DNA from: Lodderomyces elongisporus | Lineage: Eukaryota; Ascomycota; Pichiomycetes; Serinales; Debaryomycetaceae | Direction: 5' to 3' | Assembly: GCF_030384665.1 (NCBI RefSeq) | Contig: NC_083678.1 | Coordinates: 868,001 to 932,000, forward strand | Length of the DNA: 64,000 nucleotides | Part shown: positions 12,501 through 22,772 of the stretch, piece by piece | Position numbering within the stretch: the stretch's first letter is position 1 | Layout: each line of letters opens with the position of its first letter | Program-made: the position numbers and the translations under genes | Notes under the pieces: generated by a model | What the model saw: the letters and a program-made list of their open reading frames with translations, nothing else | Database searches by the model: none | What the model was told of the DNA's origin: nothing

Positions 12501-15398
12501 GGTAGACCCCATCAGATGATTGTGTACGAGATCACCCAACTCGGATGAATCCATGTAGCGCAAACTTTCCATTGAAAGATTTTTACCTCGAATATTCCGC
12601 AACACTGGCTCTGACAATTCAAACTGACACATTGGGTGTTCAAAAGACCACAACCGTTTGTCAATTGACTTGCAAAGATCAAGCATAATCTCCATCAACT
12701 TACCCCATCGCCTATTAATAGCAATGAGAAATAATGCTCTACAGATTCTTGCAGCATTTTGCGCCACGTATTGGGAATCTGATACAAGCGCCGCTTCAAA
12801 CACAGTTGCTCGAGAAACAAAACCTTGTAGCAAAATATTTGTCTTTCCCGGTGAGGAATTCAAATCTCCTGAGATTTGGCAAGGAGATGCTTCTTCACGC
12901 AATTTCTCCAACTCCTTTGATTCTTCTTCTCTAAACTTGATGCTGTCAAACTCACTGCTCATACTAATCATTGACAAAATATCTGCCTGGTTCGCCAAAG
13001 GATTTGTCATTTGATTAAAGATCTCCACTGAGTTACTTAGCAAATAGAAATCTGAAGCTATACGGCCTAAATCTTTTGGTGTGAATGAACCTGATTGCTC
13101 ATCAAATACAATCATTTGCAAATTGTGTAGTCTTTTCGCAGAAACTATAATCATGTCCCTTCGTTTATTTATCAAGTATGGATCTTCTTGAAGCTCTTGC
13201 CAACTCAAACCATAAGCAAATGGGTTTTTCTTCATCCTTGTAATCATATAAGTGTATCCAAGCCACTGCACCCCTTCATCAACATTCGTCACCGTACCAA
13301 GTGAGATTTCAGCATTAAGATTATCAGTGATTTTGTCCTTTAATCTGGACTCGATAGGGTGCTGTTGGGTCAACAACGAAATGTAATGATCCATCCTGTC
13401 ACTAGTTGTACACAAAACACCTACACCAAACTTTTCAAATTGTGGACGGCCAGCACGTCCAAAGATTTGGAGCACATCGGATATACCTAAATCAGAGTAG
13501 CCACCTTCTTTGGATGTATACACTTGGGTTCCTTTGATAATAACGACTGCAGCTGGTAAGTTAACACCCCATGCCAAGGTAGATGTACAGCAAAGCACCC
13601 TTATTGCACCACTTTCAAACATCTTTTCCACCAAGTTTCTATCGCTTCGAAGCATACCGGCATGATGGGTACCAAAACCAAAAGGGAAAAGCTCTCGCAA
13701 TTCTTTGCTTCTATTCTTGTGCGACATTTCCCTCTTGTATTTTTCAAAACTTTCATTTTCTGAACAATCAAACAAGTCAAGTTCATTGTGCTCTTGTGCC
13801 ATCAGAATAAACGCCCGTGCAGTATTCACAGTCTCTTTTCTGGAATGCACAAATATCATCACTTGCAAATCCTGGCTTATGTATTCGGACAACTTTTGAT
13901 ATGAAAGCTTATTGAGATTTTCTCTCGCAAGCTTGGACCCTGCTTTGCCTCTTACTCCAACTACTTGTTGCTCCAAAGGAATAGGTCTAAAAGATTGGTC
14001 AAAATAAAACATCCCTACTCCCCTATTAACACCAAGGAAATCTGCCACATCCATAAAGTTGGGAAGTGTTGCTGATAAACCAACAACTCGAATCATCAGC
14101 TGCGTGCTCTCCACTTGTCTCAACGTCCGTGCCACCAATGTTTCAATAACTGCACCTCTTTCTTCGTGCAAAAGATGCACTTCATCAATTATAAGCAACT
14201 TGACTTTAGCTACCAATTCATTATCACCTGTCAGCTTTCTAGTAACTACATCCCATTTCTCTGGAGTCGTGACAATGATCTGGGTTGATATAATCTCTTG
14301 TCGAGTTAATTGCATATCACCAGTCAATTCGCGCACTTTAATGCCCAACCATTTCAATTTTTTGGAGTATTTTTCCACAATTTCCGCTGCAAGCGCTTTC
14401 AATGGTGCAACGTATATAATTTTAAACTCGTCGTAATTGATATCAATTGTTATTTCGCCGCCTTCACCCGTTGTTTCCGTAACAAATTTACTTATCGTGT
14501 GCAATATCGTCAACAATGCCACATCGGTCTTTCCCGCACCCGTAGGTGCACAAATCAACATATTTTCATTGGTATTGTAGGCTACTGGAAACACAAGACT
14601 CTGAACCTTGTTCAACGTGTCATAATTTTTAAAAGTGCCGCGGCATAAGAAATCCAAATCTTTGATTCGGACAAGTTGATTCTGTTTGATCCATTTATTC
14701 GGCAGTTGCTCCAGAATCGGTATCAAAAGCTCCTCATAAGTTGGGAAAGAGTTTCGAACGCTTCCCTTTGGCAATGCATACTTTCCACCGGTGACTGCTG
14801 CCAAATTCACCGTATCTTGATTTTTGTAAACATGAGGATATTTGGGATTGGCTGATTTTGGCAATATTGCTTGTCTTTTGGTTTTCTCGTGATTATCAAT
14901 AAGTAATTGTGCCCTATCTTTGGCAGAAAGAAGTTGATGGAGTTGTGCTTGATGTGTTGATAATGCCTGCTTGTTTTGTACAATGCTTGCAATCAAGTCA
15001 AACTCTTCAAAACCCAAAATATCAAAGAGTAGTGACTGCAATTGCTCATCGCTCGTGGAGTCTTCTACCAGTGACTTAACCAAATTAAAAGTATCATCCT
15101 CATCTTGCCCGCGTGCAACCGATATTCTATTACATTCCTTTTTGATTCGATTTACAGCAACCTCTGCTGTATTCTGCGAGCTTCGAAGCAGCTGCTTAAA
15201 CTTTTCATAAGAGATTTGATCAAACTTTGGTAATATGTTGCTTATTGCTGTTGTCCTGGCAGGTTCATTATCGATACCAGAGGTCTTTATCTTGGACTGC
15301 GCAGAACTGGCTGCAGATGCAACCGCAGACAAACTAGCCATCATGGGCAGCATGGCGTCCATGTATGATTTCACTGAAGTTTCATTATACGATGCCAT
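9588..15398 (-). CDS. SLH1: Ski2-like tandem RNA helicase Slh1 (RQT complex)
   Basis: 1936 residues, close to S. cerevisiae Slh1 (1967). It has two helicase cassettes. Cassette 1: Walker A APTGAGKT (284-291), DEVH (405-408), and a HAGM/GRAGRPQFEKFG block followed by a Sec63 unit. Cassette 2: SPTGSGKT (near 1140-1148), DEIH (near 1248), and QMMGRAGRPAFD followed by a second Sec63/C2-like unit. I chose Slh1 rather than Brr2 because of VTTPEKWDVVTRKL, the GYSDLGISDVLQIFGRAGRP segment and the LLTQQHPIESRL segment typical of Slh1/ASCC3, and because the protein is shorter than Brr2 (about 2160) and lacks its long N-terminal extension. Slh1 splits collided ribosomes in ribosome-associated quality control. 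Both cassettes look catalytically complete. Confidence 0.93.
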   Translation of the reverse strand: MASYNETSVKSYMDAMLPMMASLSAVASAASSAQSKIKTSGIDNEPARTTAISNILPKFDQISYEKFKQLLRSSQNTAEVAVNRIKKECNRISVARGQDEDDTFNLVKSLVEDSTSDEQLQSLLFDILGFEEFDLIASIVQNKQALSTHQAQLHQLLSAKDRAQLLIDNHEKTKRQAILPKSANPKYPHVYKNQDTVNLAAVTGGKYALPKGSVRNSFPTYEELLIPILEQLPNKWIKQNQLVRIKDLDFLCRGTFKNYDTLNKVQSLVFPVAYNTNENMLICAPTGAGKTDVALLTILHTISKFVTETTGEGGEITIDINYDEFKIIYVAPLKALAAEIVEKYSKKLKWLGIKVRELTGDMQLTRQEIISTQIIVTTPEKWDVVTRKLTGDNELVAKVKLLIIDEVHLLHEERGAVIETLVARTLRQVESTQLMIRVVGLSATLPNFMDVADFLGVNRGVGMFYFDQSFRPIPLEQQVVGVRGKAGSKLARENLNKLSYQKLSEYISQDLQVMIFVHSRKETVNTARAFILMAQEHNELDLFDCSENESFEKYKREMSHKNRSKELRELFPFGFGTHHAGMLRSDRNLVEKMFESGAIRVLCCTSTLAWGVNLPAAVVIIKGTQVYTSKEGGYSDLGISDVLQIFGRAGRPQFEKFGVGVLCTTSDRMDHYISLLTQQHPIESRLKDKITDNLNAEISLGTVTNVDEGVQWLGYTYMITRMKKNPFAYGLSWQELQEDPYLINKRRDMIIVSAKRLHNLQMIVFDEQSGSFTPKDLGRIASDFYLLSNSVEIFNQMTNPLANQADILSMISMSSEFDSIKFREEESKELEKLREEASPCQISGDLNSSPGKTNILLQGFVSRATVFEAALVSDSQYVAQNAARICRALFLIAINRRWGKLMEIMLDLCKSIDKRLWSFEHPMCQFELSEPVLRNIRGKNLSMESLRYMDSSELGDLVHNHLMGSTLYKLVHKFPYIEIFSEIFPITTNVMRVHVELEPDFVWDEKYHGQAQYFWLTVEESDKFEILHVEKFILNKRLLKHPHEMDFMIPLSDPLPSQIIVKVVSEQWIGCETVHPVSFQHLIRPQNETMTTELLRLLPLPVTALHNAEIERIYSSRFKYFNPMQTMVFHTLYNTNESAFVGSPTGSGKTIVAELAIWHAFKEFPKSKVVYIAPMKALVRERVDDWRKRISKHTSHKLVELTGDSLPSTHEVKEADIIVTTPEKFDGISRNWQTRKFVQQVSLVIMDEIHLLASDRGPILEMIVSRMNHIGDQLKRPVRLLGMSTAVSNAFDMAGWLGVRNGLFNFSSSVRPVPLQMYIDGFPDNLAFCPLMKTMNKPAFMAIKQHSPDKPVLIFVASRRQTRLTALDLIHLCGMEADPRRFLKMPDDELREVLEQVKDETLKLSLQFGMGLHHAGLVESDRQISHKLFEAGKIQILVATSTLAWGVNLPAHLVIIKGTQFFDAKIEGYRDMDLTDILQMMGRAGRPAFDTSGIAIVYTKESKKVFYKHFLNLGFPVESSLHKVLDNHIGAEIAAGTITTRDEAMDFMTWTFLYRRAHNNPTYYGIEDLSQYGISKYLAGLIDLAIDNLIESSCVTTAGTNSLYATPFLQISSYYYLSHMTMRNFVKKIAPNFDFRRSLMLLCEAAEYDELPTRHGEELINMEMSLAMRYKAEDLEKEFIWDPHVKAYLLLQAFMSRFDLPIADYAQDTVSVLDQALRILQAYIDAAAEMGFLQPVLCFIQLMQCLKQKCWYDDDPVTTLPGLTLTPRKSKKSGQVTLKDLGHMSRGKLFQYAERMGLHGGAPITRDGHEVISNDTDIVKQFVKVATHLPTGDLNISQEVQDVCRVSLRNGNAPMNNEFRMYCPQFPKAQKESWFIIIHDGTELKLLKRAAPSMKGSKRVVECDLDIDDDLFGQEVVISVINDSIDIRYDYETKLL

Positions 15399-16492
15399 AT
15401 TCTTACTTTCACTTGTTCGTATACATTTAATACTGGGTGAAGTAAACCTAGATATAAAAAGAAAACAATTCCCCTTCCCTTTTAATTTTCAGTCCTTTAC
15501 AAATTGCAAAATTGCTAAATAAGATAAATAAGATAAATAGGATAGAGCATATTCTGAATTTTTCAAGGAAAAAATGAAAAAAAAAAACAAAAGAGGGACC
15601 AGACTTTGTGTAATGTTTGCCCTTGGTTTACAATTTTTTTTGCTTGCGAATTAGCATCCTCAACAATAATGACTAATGTTATCAAAACAAAACTGCAAAG
15701 ACAAAAGAATAATAACAATTCTTTCTATGGATTGTTTGAAAATCATGGTCCTGTTCAGAGTTTGAAAAGAAAGGAGAATGTAAGATTGGGTTACTCTTTA
15801 CAAAGTGGGTGAAAAGGATACAGATTGAAGAGTGGAAAAAAAAGAAAACATTTTTGGTGTGGAGTTTAGAAGCACATAATTTATTTCTCGCATAGAAAAT
15901 TACAAACAACAAAACAACACTCAAATGGATAACAGAAACTCTTTTTTGGTGTATACTGTATTACGTGTATGTGTGTTTTCTTTCTTTCTATTTCCAACTT
16001 TCTGCTTGAAATTTTTAGTTTAAACATAAAACATTTTTATCCAGCCTTCAATAGAAACAAGCCCATTACACTATTTTTCAATTAAACTAAAGTACATCTT
16101 ATTTTCTGTCTCTCTAATCTGTTCATCTATGTATCCTATTCCATATCTCATTTCTTAGTATTGTTTTTGAAAGCTTATGATGGATGAAGCCTCAAAGCCC
16201 ACGAAGCTTAAAAAGCTTCAACTTGCGCGCACACACACATACAAATACACACACGCTAACACAAACACACACAGAGGATTCTGACATCCGCATCCTCAAT
16301 TAATACTGATTTTTTGCGCTACCAAACGAAACTTCTAGATAACTGATTTATTTCATCTGCGATGAGGCATTAAGGTTCTATAATGTTTCAAGTCCTAGCC
16401 AAGTTTTTTATCAAAACTCATTTTTCTAACATAAACACCATCTTTACTTCCCCTAAGTGCACTATTTTCCCCACCCTCTCCTTCGACATATT
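15399..16492. other. Divergent SLH1/HAS1 upstream region
   Basis: 1.09 kb without a gene. Contains A/T runs, a CA-rich tract (about 16230-16275) and a PAC box at 16359-16366 on the HAS1 side. Short frames here are not supported. Confidence 0.65.
16359..16366 (+). promoter_or_regulatory. PAC box upstream of HAS1
   Basis: Exact GCGATGAG about 130 bp before the HAS1 ATG. The PAC element is bound by Dot6/Tod6 in S. cerevisiae and marks ribosome-biogenesis genes. Finding it before HAS1 agrees with the predicted role of the gene; a TGAAATTTTT sequence resembling the partner RRPE element lies near 16007-16016 but is far away. Confidence 0.6.
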
Positions 16493-18172
16493 ATGGCACC
16501 AAGATCTCAGTCAAAGAGTCAGCGTGAGCCTCTGAGAAAGAGGTCGAGAGAAGATGCAGACAATAGCAATGATACCAACGAAGATGCTGCGATTCAAGAA
16601 GTCGATGCCGATTTCGAAGAGGTTGCAGGTCTTCTTGGAACTGATATAGCCGACCCCGACCAAAAGCAGAAACAGAAACAAAGCAAAGACGAAAAAAGAT
16701 TACAAGAACTCACCAAGCCCAAGGTTTCTAACACTAGCGAGGCAGAGGCTGACGAGCCAGGTGTAAACTATTCATTTGAGAAGGCAGACTTTTCAGAGCC
16801 AACTATGAAAGCCATTAAGGAAATGGGTTTCCAAAAGATGACCAAAGTGCAAGCAAAGACGATCCCTCCTTTGCTTGCGGGACGTGATGTTTTGGGTGCA
16901 GCCAAGACCGGATCAGGAAAGACATTGGCATTTTTGCTTCCAGCAGTTGAACTTTTATATTCATTGAAGATTAAACCAAGAAACGGTACCGCTGTGATTA
17001 TTATTACACCAACAAGGGAGTTGGCATTGCAAATCTTTGGAGTTGCAAGGCAGTTGATGGAATACCATTCACAGACTTGTGGTATTGTGATTGGAGGTGC
17101 AGATAGAAGACAAGAAGCCACAAAGCTAGCGAAAGGTGTCAATTTACTCGTGGCCACACCAGGGCGTCTTTTGGATCATTTGAAAAACACTCAAGGATTC
17201 GTCTTTCTGAATTTGAAGGCCTTGGTGATTGATGAAGCCGATAGAATATTGGAGATTGGGTTCGAAGAAGAAATGAAACAGATTATAAAGATATTGCCTA
17301 ACGAGGACAGACAAACAATGTTATTCTCAGCAACACAAACAACAAAAGTCGAGGATCTTGCGCGAATTTCTTTGAGGCCTGGACCTTTGTACATCAATGT
17401 TGTTCCTGAAAAGGATGTTTCCACCGCAGACGGGTTGGAACAAGGATATGTTGTTTGTGACTCAGACAAGAGATTTTTGTTGCTTTTTTCCTTTTTAAAG
17501 AGAAACATCAAAAAGAAGATTATTGTGTTTTTGTCTTCGTGTAACAGTGTAAAGTTCTACAGTGAATTGCTCAACTATATCGATCTTCCTGTTTTGGACT
17601 TGCACGGAAAGCAAAAGCAACAGAAACGAACAAATACGTTTTTCGAGTTTTGCAATGCCAAGCAAGGGATATTAGTATGTACAGATGTTGCAGCAAGAGG
17701 CTTGGATATCCCAGCTGTTGACTGGATTATCCAATTTGACCCACCAGATGACCCAAGAGATTACATCCACAGAGTCGGTAGAACTGCGAGAGGTACAGAT
17801 GGAAAGGGTAAATCTTTGATGTTCCTTACACCATCAGAGTTGGGATTTTTGAGGTACCTTAAGGCCGCAAATGTGCCCTTGAATGAATACGAGTTCCCAG
17901 CCAACAAGATTGCCAATGTGCAGTCACAGTTGACTAAATTGATCAAGACAAATTACTTGTTACACCAATCTGCCAAGGATGGATATAGAGCATACTTGCA
18001 AGCTTACTCATCGCATAGTTTAAAGACAGTTTATCAAATTGATAAATTGGATTTGGTGAAAGTTGGTAAATCATTTGGATTTGATGTGCCACCAAAGGTT
18101 AACATCACCATCGGCGCAAGTGGAAAATCGATTGAAAAGAAACACAAGAAACAAAAGAGAGATAGAAAGTAG
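16493..18172 (+). CDS. HAS1: DEAD-box RNA helicase Has1 (ribosome biogenesis)
   Basis: 559 residues from the ATG at 16493; the frame is open 12 codons further but only from a GTG. A charged N-terminal extension of about 90 residues is followed by the Q motif (Gln120), AAKTGSGKT (136-144), PTRELA (173-178), [14 protein letters not shown] (247-250), SATQT, and HRVGRTARG in the second RecA lobe. [19 protein letters not shown] and the Lys/Arg-rich C-terminus ([11 protein letters not shown]) fit Has1. It works in the nucleolus in 40S and 60S pre-ribosome assembly, releasing snoRNAs. Longer than S. cerevisiae Has1 (505) mainly through the N-terminal extension. A PAC box precedes it. Confidence 0.94.
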   Translation: MAPRSQSKSQREPLRKRSREDADNSNDTNEDAAIQEVDADFEEVAGLLGTDIADPDQKQKQKQSKDEKRLQELTKPKVSNTSEAEADEPGVNYSFEKADFSEPTMKAIKEMGFQKMTKVQAKTIPPLLAGRDVLGAAKTGSGKTLAFLLPAVELLYSLKIKPRNGTAVIIITPTRELALQIFGVARQLMEYHSQTCGIVIGGADRRQEATKLAKGVNLLVATPGRLLDHLKNTQGFVFLNLKALVIDEADRILEIGFEEEMKQIIKILPNEDRQTMLFSATQTTKVEDLARISLRPGPLYINVVPEKDVSTADGLEQGYVVCDSDKRFLLLFSFLKRNIKKKIIVFLSSCNSVKFYSELLNYIDLPVLDLHGKQKQQKRTNTFFEFCNAKQGILVCTDVAARGLDIPAVDWIIQFDPPDDPRDYIHRVGRTARGTDGKGKSLMFLTPSELGFLRYLKAANVPLNEYEFPANKIANVQSQLTKLIKTNYLLHQSAKDGYRAYLQAYSSHSLKTVYQIDKLDLVKVGKSFGFDVPPKVNITIGASGKSIEKKHKKQKRDRK

Positions 18173-18684
18173 ATGTGTAAAATTTGCAAATAGCAGCAAA
18201 ATAAAAAAAAACAAAAATTAAAACAATAAAAATTAATAAGTAAATAAGTAAACAAGTAAACAAGTAAATGGAATTGTAAATGTAAAGAACAGTAGAAAAG
18301 AAGAGGAAGAGACAGCCGCAAAGTGTTACATTGTAAATGTTGAAATGTAATAGATGGTACAATACTTCCCTTCGCTAATGAATGCTCTTTTTCGACTACA
18401 ACGCGTTGATAATGCAGTCTGACATTTTTTTGCTCTCTCTATCTCTCTCTCTTTCTTTTCACTTTTTTCGTATTTCTCTTTTTTCGCACTTCTCCTTCTT
18501 TTCCTGTCTGTCATTTTCCCAAAAGTTGTTCTCATCAGACGCGTCAAAAAGAGACTAACTTCTTCTAATCCACCAATCCACCAATCCACCGTCTTTCCTA
18601 GCTTCTCTAGCTTCTCTAGCTTCTCTAGTTTCACAAGCTTCAGTTGATTCCGCATAAAACATATTTATTTTAGAGGCAACAAGG
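18173..18684. other. HAS1-POL31 intergenic region
   Basis: 512 bp, with AAGTAAAC/AAGTAAAT short repeats near 18236-18270, TC-rich tracts and a CTAGCTTCT tandem repeat near 18598-18630. No MluI-type ACGCGT cell-cycle box closer than the ACGCGTC at about 18540-18546, which is 140 bp before the POL31 ATG and could be an MBF site, as expected for a DNA replication gene. Confidence 0.5.
18540..18546 (+). promoter_or_regulatory. Possible MCB (MBF) site before POL31
   Basis: ACGCGTC about 140 bp upstream of the POL31 ATG. ACGCGT is the MBF-binding MCB core that drives G1/S expression of DNA replication genes in yeasts. Single site; function inferred from the position and the gene type. Confidence 0.45.
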
Positions 18685-20124
18685 ATGCCCAGTCAAAATC
18701 ACATATTTCACAAATTGGACGACAAGCCAGTTCATAGGGCGGTGGCCGAAATACCAACAGAGTTTGAAAAGCGTAATGAGTTTTTTCTTAGTCCTACATC
18801 GCGGGAATATGATAAGCAGTACTTTTCAATGTATCAGTACCGATTAACACATCTAAAGAACCGCGTGACATCGAATGCGCTTAAGAAATGGGGCGACGGT
18901 GTGAAAACCATTGATGGACAAACAATCTACAAGCAAGACAAGATTCTTGATATCAAAAGCGGAAAACTATGTTGGGTTGTGGGTACCGTGTTTTGCGATG
19001 CCAAGTACAAATTGAATATATTGAACGACGTTGAAAAAGGTACGGATGATGTGCTACCACTTGTTCCAGTGAGTTATCTCGACGAAAACGATGAGCAGCC
19101 GGTCGTGATGTTGGAGGATGAGTCAGGAAGAGCTGTTTTGCACAATGAGGAGTTTTTGAATAGAAACTTATTGGTAACAGGATGCATTGTGGCTGTGTTG
19201 GGAATCGAAGTACAAGCAGGCATCTTTGAGATTATGGATGTGGCATACCCCGAGTGTGCTCCTCAAAAGCCTTTATCTCCACCACAGTCACGAGCCAAGA
19301 AAATAGCTATCGTGTCTGGGTTGAACATTGGGGCAGAAGGTGATTATGACTTGAAGATCGAACTCCTTAAGCAGTTTTTGCTTGGAGAGACGGGGTCCAG
19401 TAGCGACAGTGAATATAGTAGCAATATTGCGCGACTCATCATCGCAGGTGACTCCATTGAGCCAATCCGTGATGTGGCTGCAGAGGAGGACTTGAGAAAT
19501 TTTGTTACCACAAACAATTATGGTTCAAAAAACATTACAAAGTATACAACAGAGTCATTACAAAAGCTAGACAATTTTATTAATGAAGTTATTGTCAATC
19601 TCCCCATTTCAATAATGCCCGGGGATCATGACCCGTCTGAGATATGCATACCTCAGCAACCACTTCACAGATCTATATTCAAGAGCAGTCTGTCATTAGT
19701 TAGTGATGATCGTCTTGAAAGACTAACAAATCCTGTATGGCTCGAAATTGATGGAGTTAAAATCTTGGGCACAAGTGGACAGAATGTTAACGATGTCAAG
19801 AGATACATGACTAGAAGTACAGCGCAAGACTCAATGAAGATAATGAAGTCTAGCATGAGTTGGCAAAACTTTGTACCGACTGCTCCTGACACGTTATATT
19901 GTTACCCATATGACGACTATGACCCATTCATCTTTACGGATACTTTACCACACGTCTATTTTGCTGGGAACCAGACGAAATATGAGGCAGATACTTATAC
20001 TTGTCCGGAATCAGGCTCAAAAGTGTCATTAGTATCGATTCCCGAATTCAAAACCACCGGCGAGTTTGTAGTTTTTGATTTAGGCACAATGCAGTCTGAA
20101 GTGGTGAAAGTGAAGATTACGTAG
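18685..20124 (+). CDS. POL31: DNA polymerase delta small (B) subunit Pol31
   Basis: 479 residues, normal length for Pol31 (487 in S. cerevisiae). The N-terminal OB-fold region contains FFLSPTSREYDKQYFSMYQYRL and LEDESGRAVL, which are diagnostic of polymerase delta B subunits. The C-terminal phosphodiesterase-like fold follows: VSGLNIGAEGDYD, LIIAGDSIEP, IMPGDHDPSE, and a C-terminal CPESGSKVSLVSIPEF. In B subunits this fold is catalytically dead. Pol31 bridges the catalytic subunit Pol3 and the accessory Pol32 and is essential for replication. Transcribed in the same direction as HAS1, 512 bp downstream. Confidence 0.95.
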   Translation: MPSQNHIFHKLDDKPVHRAVAEIPTEFEKRNEFFLSPTSREYDKQYFSMYQYRLTHLKNRVTSNALKKWGDGVKTIDGQTIYKQDKILDIKSGKLCWVVGTVFCDAKYKLNILNDVEKGTDDVLPLVPVSYLDENDEQPVVMLEDESGRAVLHNEEFLNRNLLVTGCIVAVLGIEVQAGIFEIMDVAYPECAPQKPLSPPQSRAKKIAIVSGLNIGAEGDYDLKIELLKQFLLGETGSSSDSEYSSNIARLIIAGDSIEPIRDVAAEEDLRNFVTTNNYGSKNITKYTTESLQKLDNFINEVIVNLPISIMPGDHDPSEICIPQQPLHRSIFKSSLSLVSDDRLERLTNPVWLEIDGVKILGTSGQNVNDVKRYMTRSTAQDSMKIMKSSMSWQNFVPTAPDTLYCYPYDDYDPFIFTDTLPHVYFAGNQTKYEADTYTCPESGSKVSLVSIPEFKTTGEFVVFDLGTMQSEVVKVKIT

Positions 20125-21174
20125 TTTGCATATGCATATTTAATGAATGTAAATGAATATTTTACTTGACAATCTGTTAGTCAAACTTTAGCTGCCAAAT
20201 ATTTGTATTTTTTTTTTTTTGTTTAGCTCTTTCTTTATTTCTTCCCTTTTTTTTTCTCTCTCAAAACCCACATTTGAAGAAAAAGAAATGGAATTAAAGA
20301 TAAACATAGATTAGAAAATTGCTACTCTTGAAGCTTTTTTCTTTAGCCACCAAAGCTATCTTCCGTTTCATAGTGGTGTAGTGGAGTTTGGTGATTCTGA
20401 AAGCAATAGCTGCAAAAAGTGTCCTTCCGTACAAACATTTGGTAGCACAGACTTAAAATACTCATGTACATGGTACACGACTTTTAAAACACACAAAAAT
20501 AAGATATAAATATGTGTGTGTGTGTGAATTTAATATAGTGAGATTAGGTGTTTTTCTCTGTACATTTTTGTATGTGCGCGCAAGGGTTGGAGGAAAAAAA
20601 AATAAAGAAAAAAAAAAACAAAAAAAAAGAGGGAGAGAGGGAGAAAGAGAGAAAGAGAGAGAGAGCTAAAAGAAAGCATAGATTTGCTTATTCGAAATTG
20701 TTTGATTGGCTACTTGCAATACTGAAGCTTCTCTTGCCTTAATTTATTGGTACCATTACATATATGTATATACATCTTTTTAATAACCTCTCTTTCTATC
20801 TTGATAAGCATTATATACTTTAATAGGTTGATATTGATACGTATTTTATTAAAGATCAAGCCAGTAGCCATTGTTGTATATTTATATATATATATATATA
20901 TATGAACACTAGTCATTAGCTAGCTATAGCTAGCTCTAAATGTAACTGGTGTACGAATAAGAGGTGGTTGTAGTAATATAGTGAAAAACGCGCTACCAAA
21001 TCACTTGAGATATTTGCTAGATTTTCTAATGGGTGTTTTCTTACAAAGACTCGCATGAAAAAAAGTTGAAACCTATAGGAGAGAGTCGTTTAAAATTGAA
21101 AAAACTACAATAACTATCCCTTCCAAAACACAACTCGCTGCACAGGCCATTGCAACTAATATATACATAAAACA
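20125..21174. other. POL31-COR1 intergenic region
   Basis: 1.05 kb. Contains poly-T, a purine run (about 20590-20665), a TA repeat (about 20882-20903) and an 18-bp perfect palindrome (20918-20935) 240 bp before COR1. An ATTGGT (reverse CCAAT) occurs near 20746. No gene recognised. Confidence 0.6.
20918..20935. repeat. 18-bp perfect palindrome upstream of COR1
   Basis: AGCTAGCTATAGCTAGCT equals its own reverse complement. It lies between a TA tract and the COR1 start. It could form a small hairpin or bind a dimeric regulator; nothing more is visible. Confidence 0.85.
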
Positions 21175-22503
21175 ATGCTTCGTGGCTCTACTGTATTGAA
21201 AAGCGTTACAGGACGTCGTTTCTTGTCTACTGGTGTCAAGTACACAACCTTGTCTAATGGTGTCACAGTTGCAAGTGAAGTCAACAACGATGCCAAACAC
21301 TCTACCGTTGGTCTTTATTTCGGAGCAGGTTCTAGATCAGAACACCCATACTGCAACGGTGTCTCCGCTTTGACTGCTGAGATCTTGGCTCACCACCACA
21401 ATGTTGGTGCAGATGGTGTCTTGACCAGTTCCCACAACTCCAAAGAAATCAATGGTATTGTTGCAGAAGCTAAAAATGAAAATGTCGATTCTGCAGCTAA
21501 ATTGATTGCATCGATTGCATCAAATGCTGAAGAGATTGTCAACAAAGCCGACATCAAGGTTGCCAAGAACAGATTGAGCACTCAAGCTGCAGCTGTTGAA
21601 GCTAACCCAGAATCCAAGGTCTTGAGCCACTTGGCATCCAGTGCCTTCCAAGGTTACTCTTTGAGTTTGCCAACCTTGGGTACCACTGATAGCATTGCCA
21701 ACTTGGAAACCGATGACTCATTGCGTCACTTGTCCAAACACTTGGTCAACAACAATGTTATCATTGCATCATCTGGTAACTTTGACCACGAAAAATTGGT
21801 GGACACCATTGAAGCCAACTTGAAGATTGCTGAAGGTGCCAAACCAGATATCAAGCCAGCATCATTCTTGGGTTCAGAAGTTAGAATGAGAGATGACACT
21901 ATGCCAAAGGCATACTTTTCAATTGCTGTTTCTGGTGAAGGTCTTGGATCCCCACACTACTACACTGCTAAAGTTGCAGCAGCAATCTTTGGAAACTTTT
22001 ACCTCCACTCCACCACTGCTAAATACACCTCACCAAAATTGGCTTCAATCGTTCAAGAGTATGACATTGTTGAGAAATACCACCACTTTTCCAAGTCCTG
22101 GTCTGACCAAGGTTTGTGGGGTTACTATGCCGAAGTTCCTAACAAGTTTACCATTGATGACTTTTGCCACTTTTCATTGAAACAATGGAACAGATTGTCA
22201 ATCTCCATTAGTGAACAAGAAGTTGCTAGAGCTAAGGCACAAGTCAAGACCAAGCTTGCTTCTCACTACAACTCGACCCGTCACGTCTCCAAGGACATCG
22301 CAAAGAATGTCTTGACTGTAGGATACAAGCACTCACTCAGGGAAGCATTTGAAAAGATTGATGCTATTACCGTTAGCGATGTTAAGGAATGGGGTAAGAG
22401 TAAAGTCTGGGATAGAGACATTGTTATTTCTGGTACTGGTCTTATTGAAGATTTGTTGGACTACAATAGAAATAGAAACGAAATGGCAATGATGAGATGG
22501 TAA
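21175..22503 (+). CDS. COR1: Cytochrome bc1 complex core protein 1
   Basis: 442 residues against 457 in S. cerevisiae. Presequence (MLRGSTVLKSVTGRRFLS) then an M16-type peptidase fold: TTLSNGVTVASE, GAGSRSEHPYCNGVSALTAE, LGSEVRMRDDTMPKAYFS and the characteristic ending NRNEMAMMRW. The HxxEH zinc motif is absent (AHHHNVG at that place), so it is structural rather than a protease, as in all yeast Cor1 proteins. It sits in complex III on the matrix side of the inner membrane. Codon use is strongly biased (TTG for Leu, GCT/ACC for Ala/Thr) and I saw no in-frame CTG, as expected for an abundant protein in a CUG-Ser yeast. Confidence 0.96.
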   Translation: MLRGSTVLKSVTGRRFLSTGVKYTTLSNGVTVASEVNNDAKHSTVGLYFGAGSRSEHPYCNGVSALTAEILAHHHNVGADGVLTSSHNSKEINGIVAEAKNENVDSAAKLIASIASNAEEIVNKADIKVAKNRLSTQAAAVEANPESKVLSHLASSAFQGYSLSLPTLGTTDSIANLETDDSLRHLSKHLVNNNVIIASSGNFDHEKLVDTIEANLKIAEGAKPDIKPASFLGSEVRMRDDTMPKAYFSIAVSGEGLGSPHYYTAKVAAAIFGNFYLHSTTAKYTSPKLASIVQEYDIVEKYHHFSKSWSDQGLWGYYAEVPNKFTIDDFCHFSLKQWNRLSISISEQEVARAKAQVKTKLASHYNSTRHVSKDIAKNVLTVGYKHSLREAFEKIDAITVSDVKEWGKSKVWDRDIVISGTGLIEDLLDYNRNRNEMAMMRW

Positions 22504-22772
22504 GCTAAGGTAAGCCCAAATTGAATCAAGTCTTTGAAGTCCATCGTAGCATATTTGAATCGTGTAGAGCTTGTCTATCAGGTTAAGCTAGTAAGTAACA
22601 AATTTTAAGAATGTCAATACATATAATGATATACTATTCTTGAGGGAAAGACGGTGAGAGAGAAATTATTGATAAGAATTAAAAAAAGAAAAAAGAAAGA
22701 AAGAAAGAAAGAAAGGAACAGGAAAAGGGAAAGGGAAAGACAAAGATAAGTGTATATAAACTCGTTCTTTTC

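Noticed and set aside
9588..15398. BRR2 (U5 snRNP helicase) as identity of the tandem helicase
   Set aside because: The protein is shorter than Brr2, lacks its N-terminal extension, and its SDLGISDVLQIFGRAGRP and LLTQQHPIES segments are of the Slh1/ASCC3 type.
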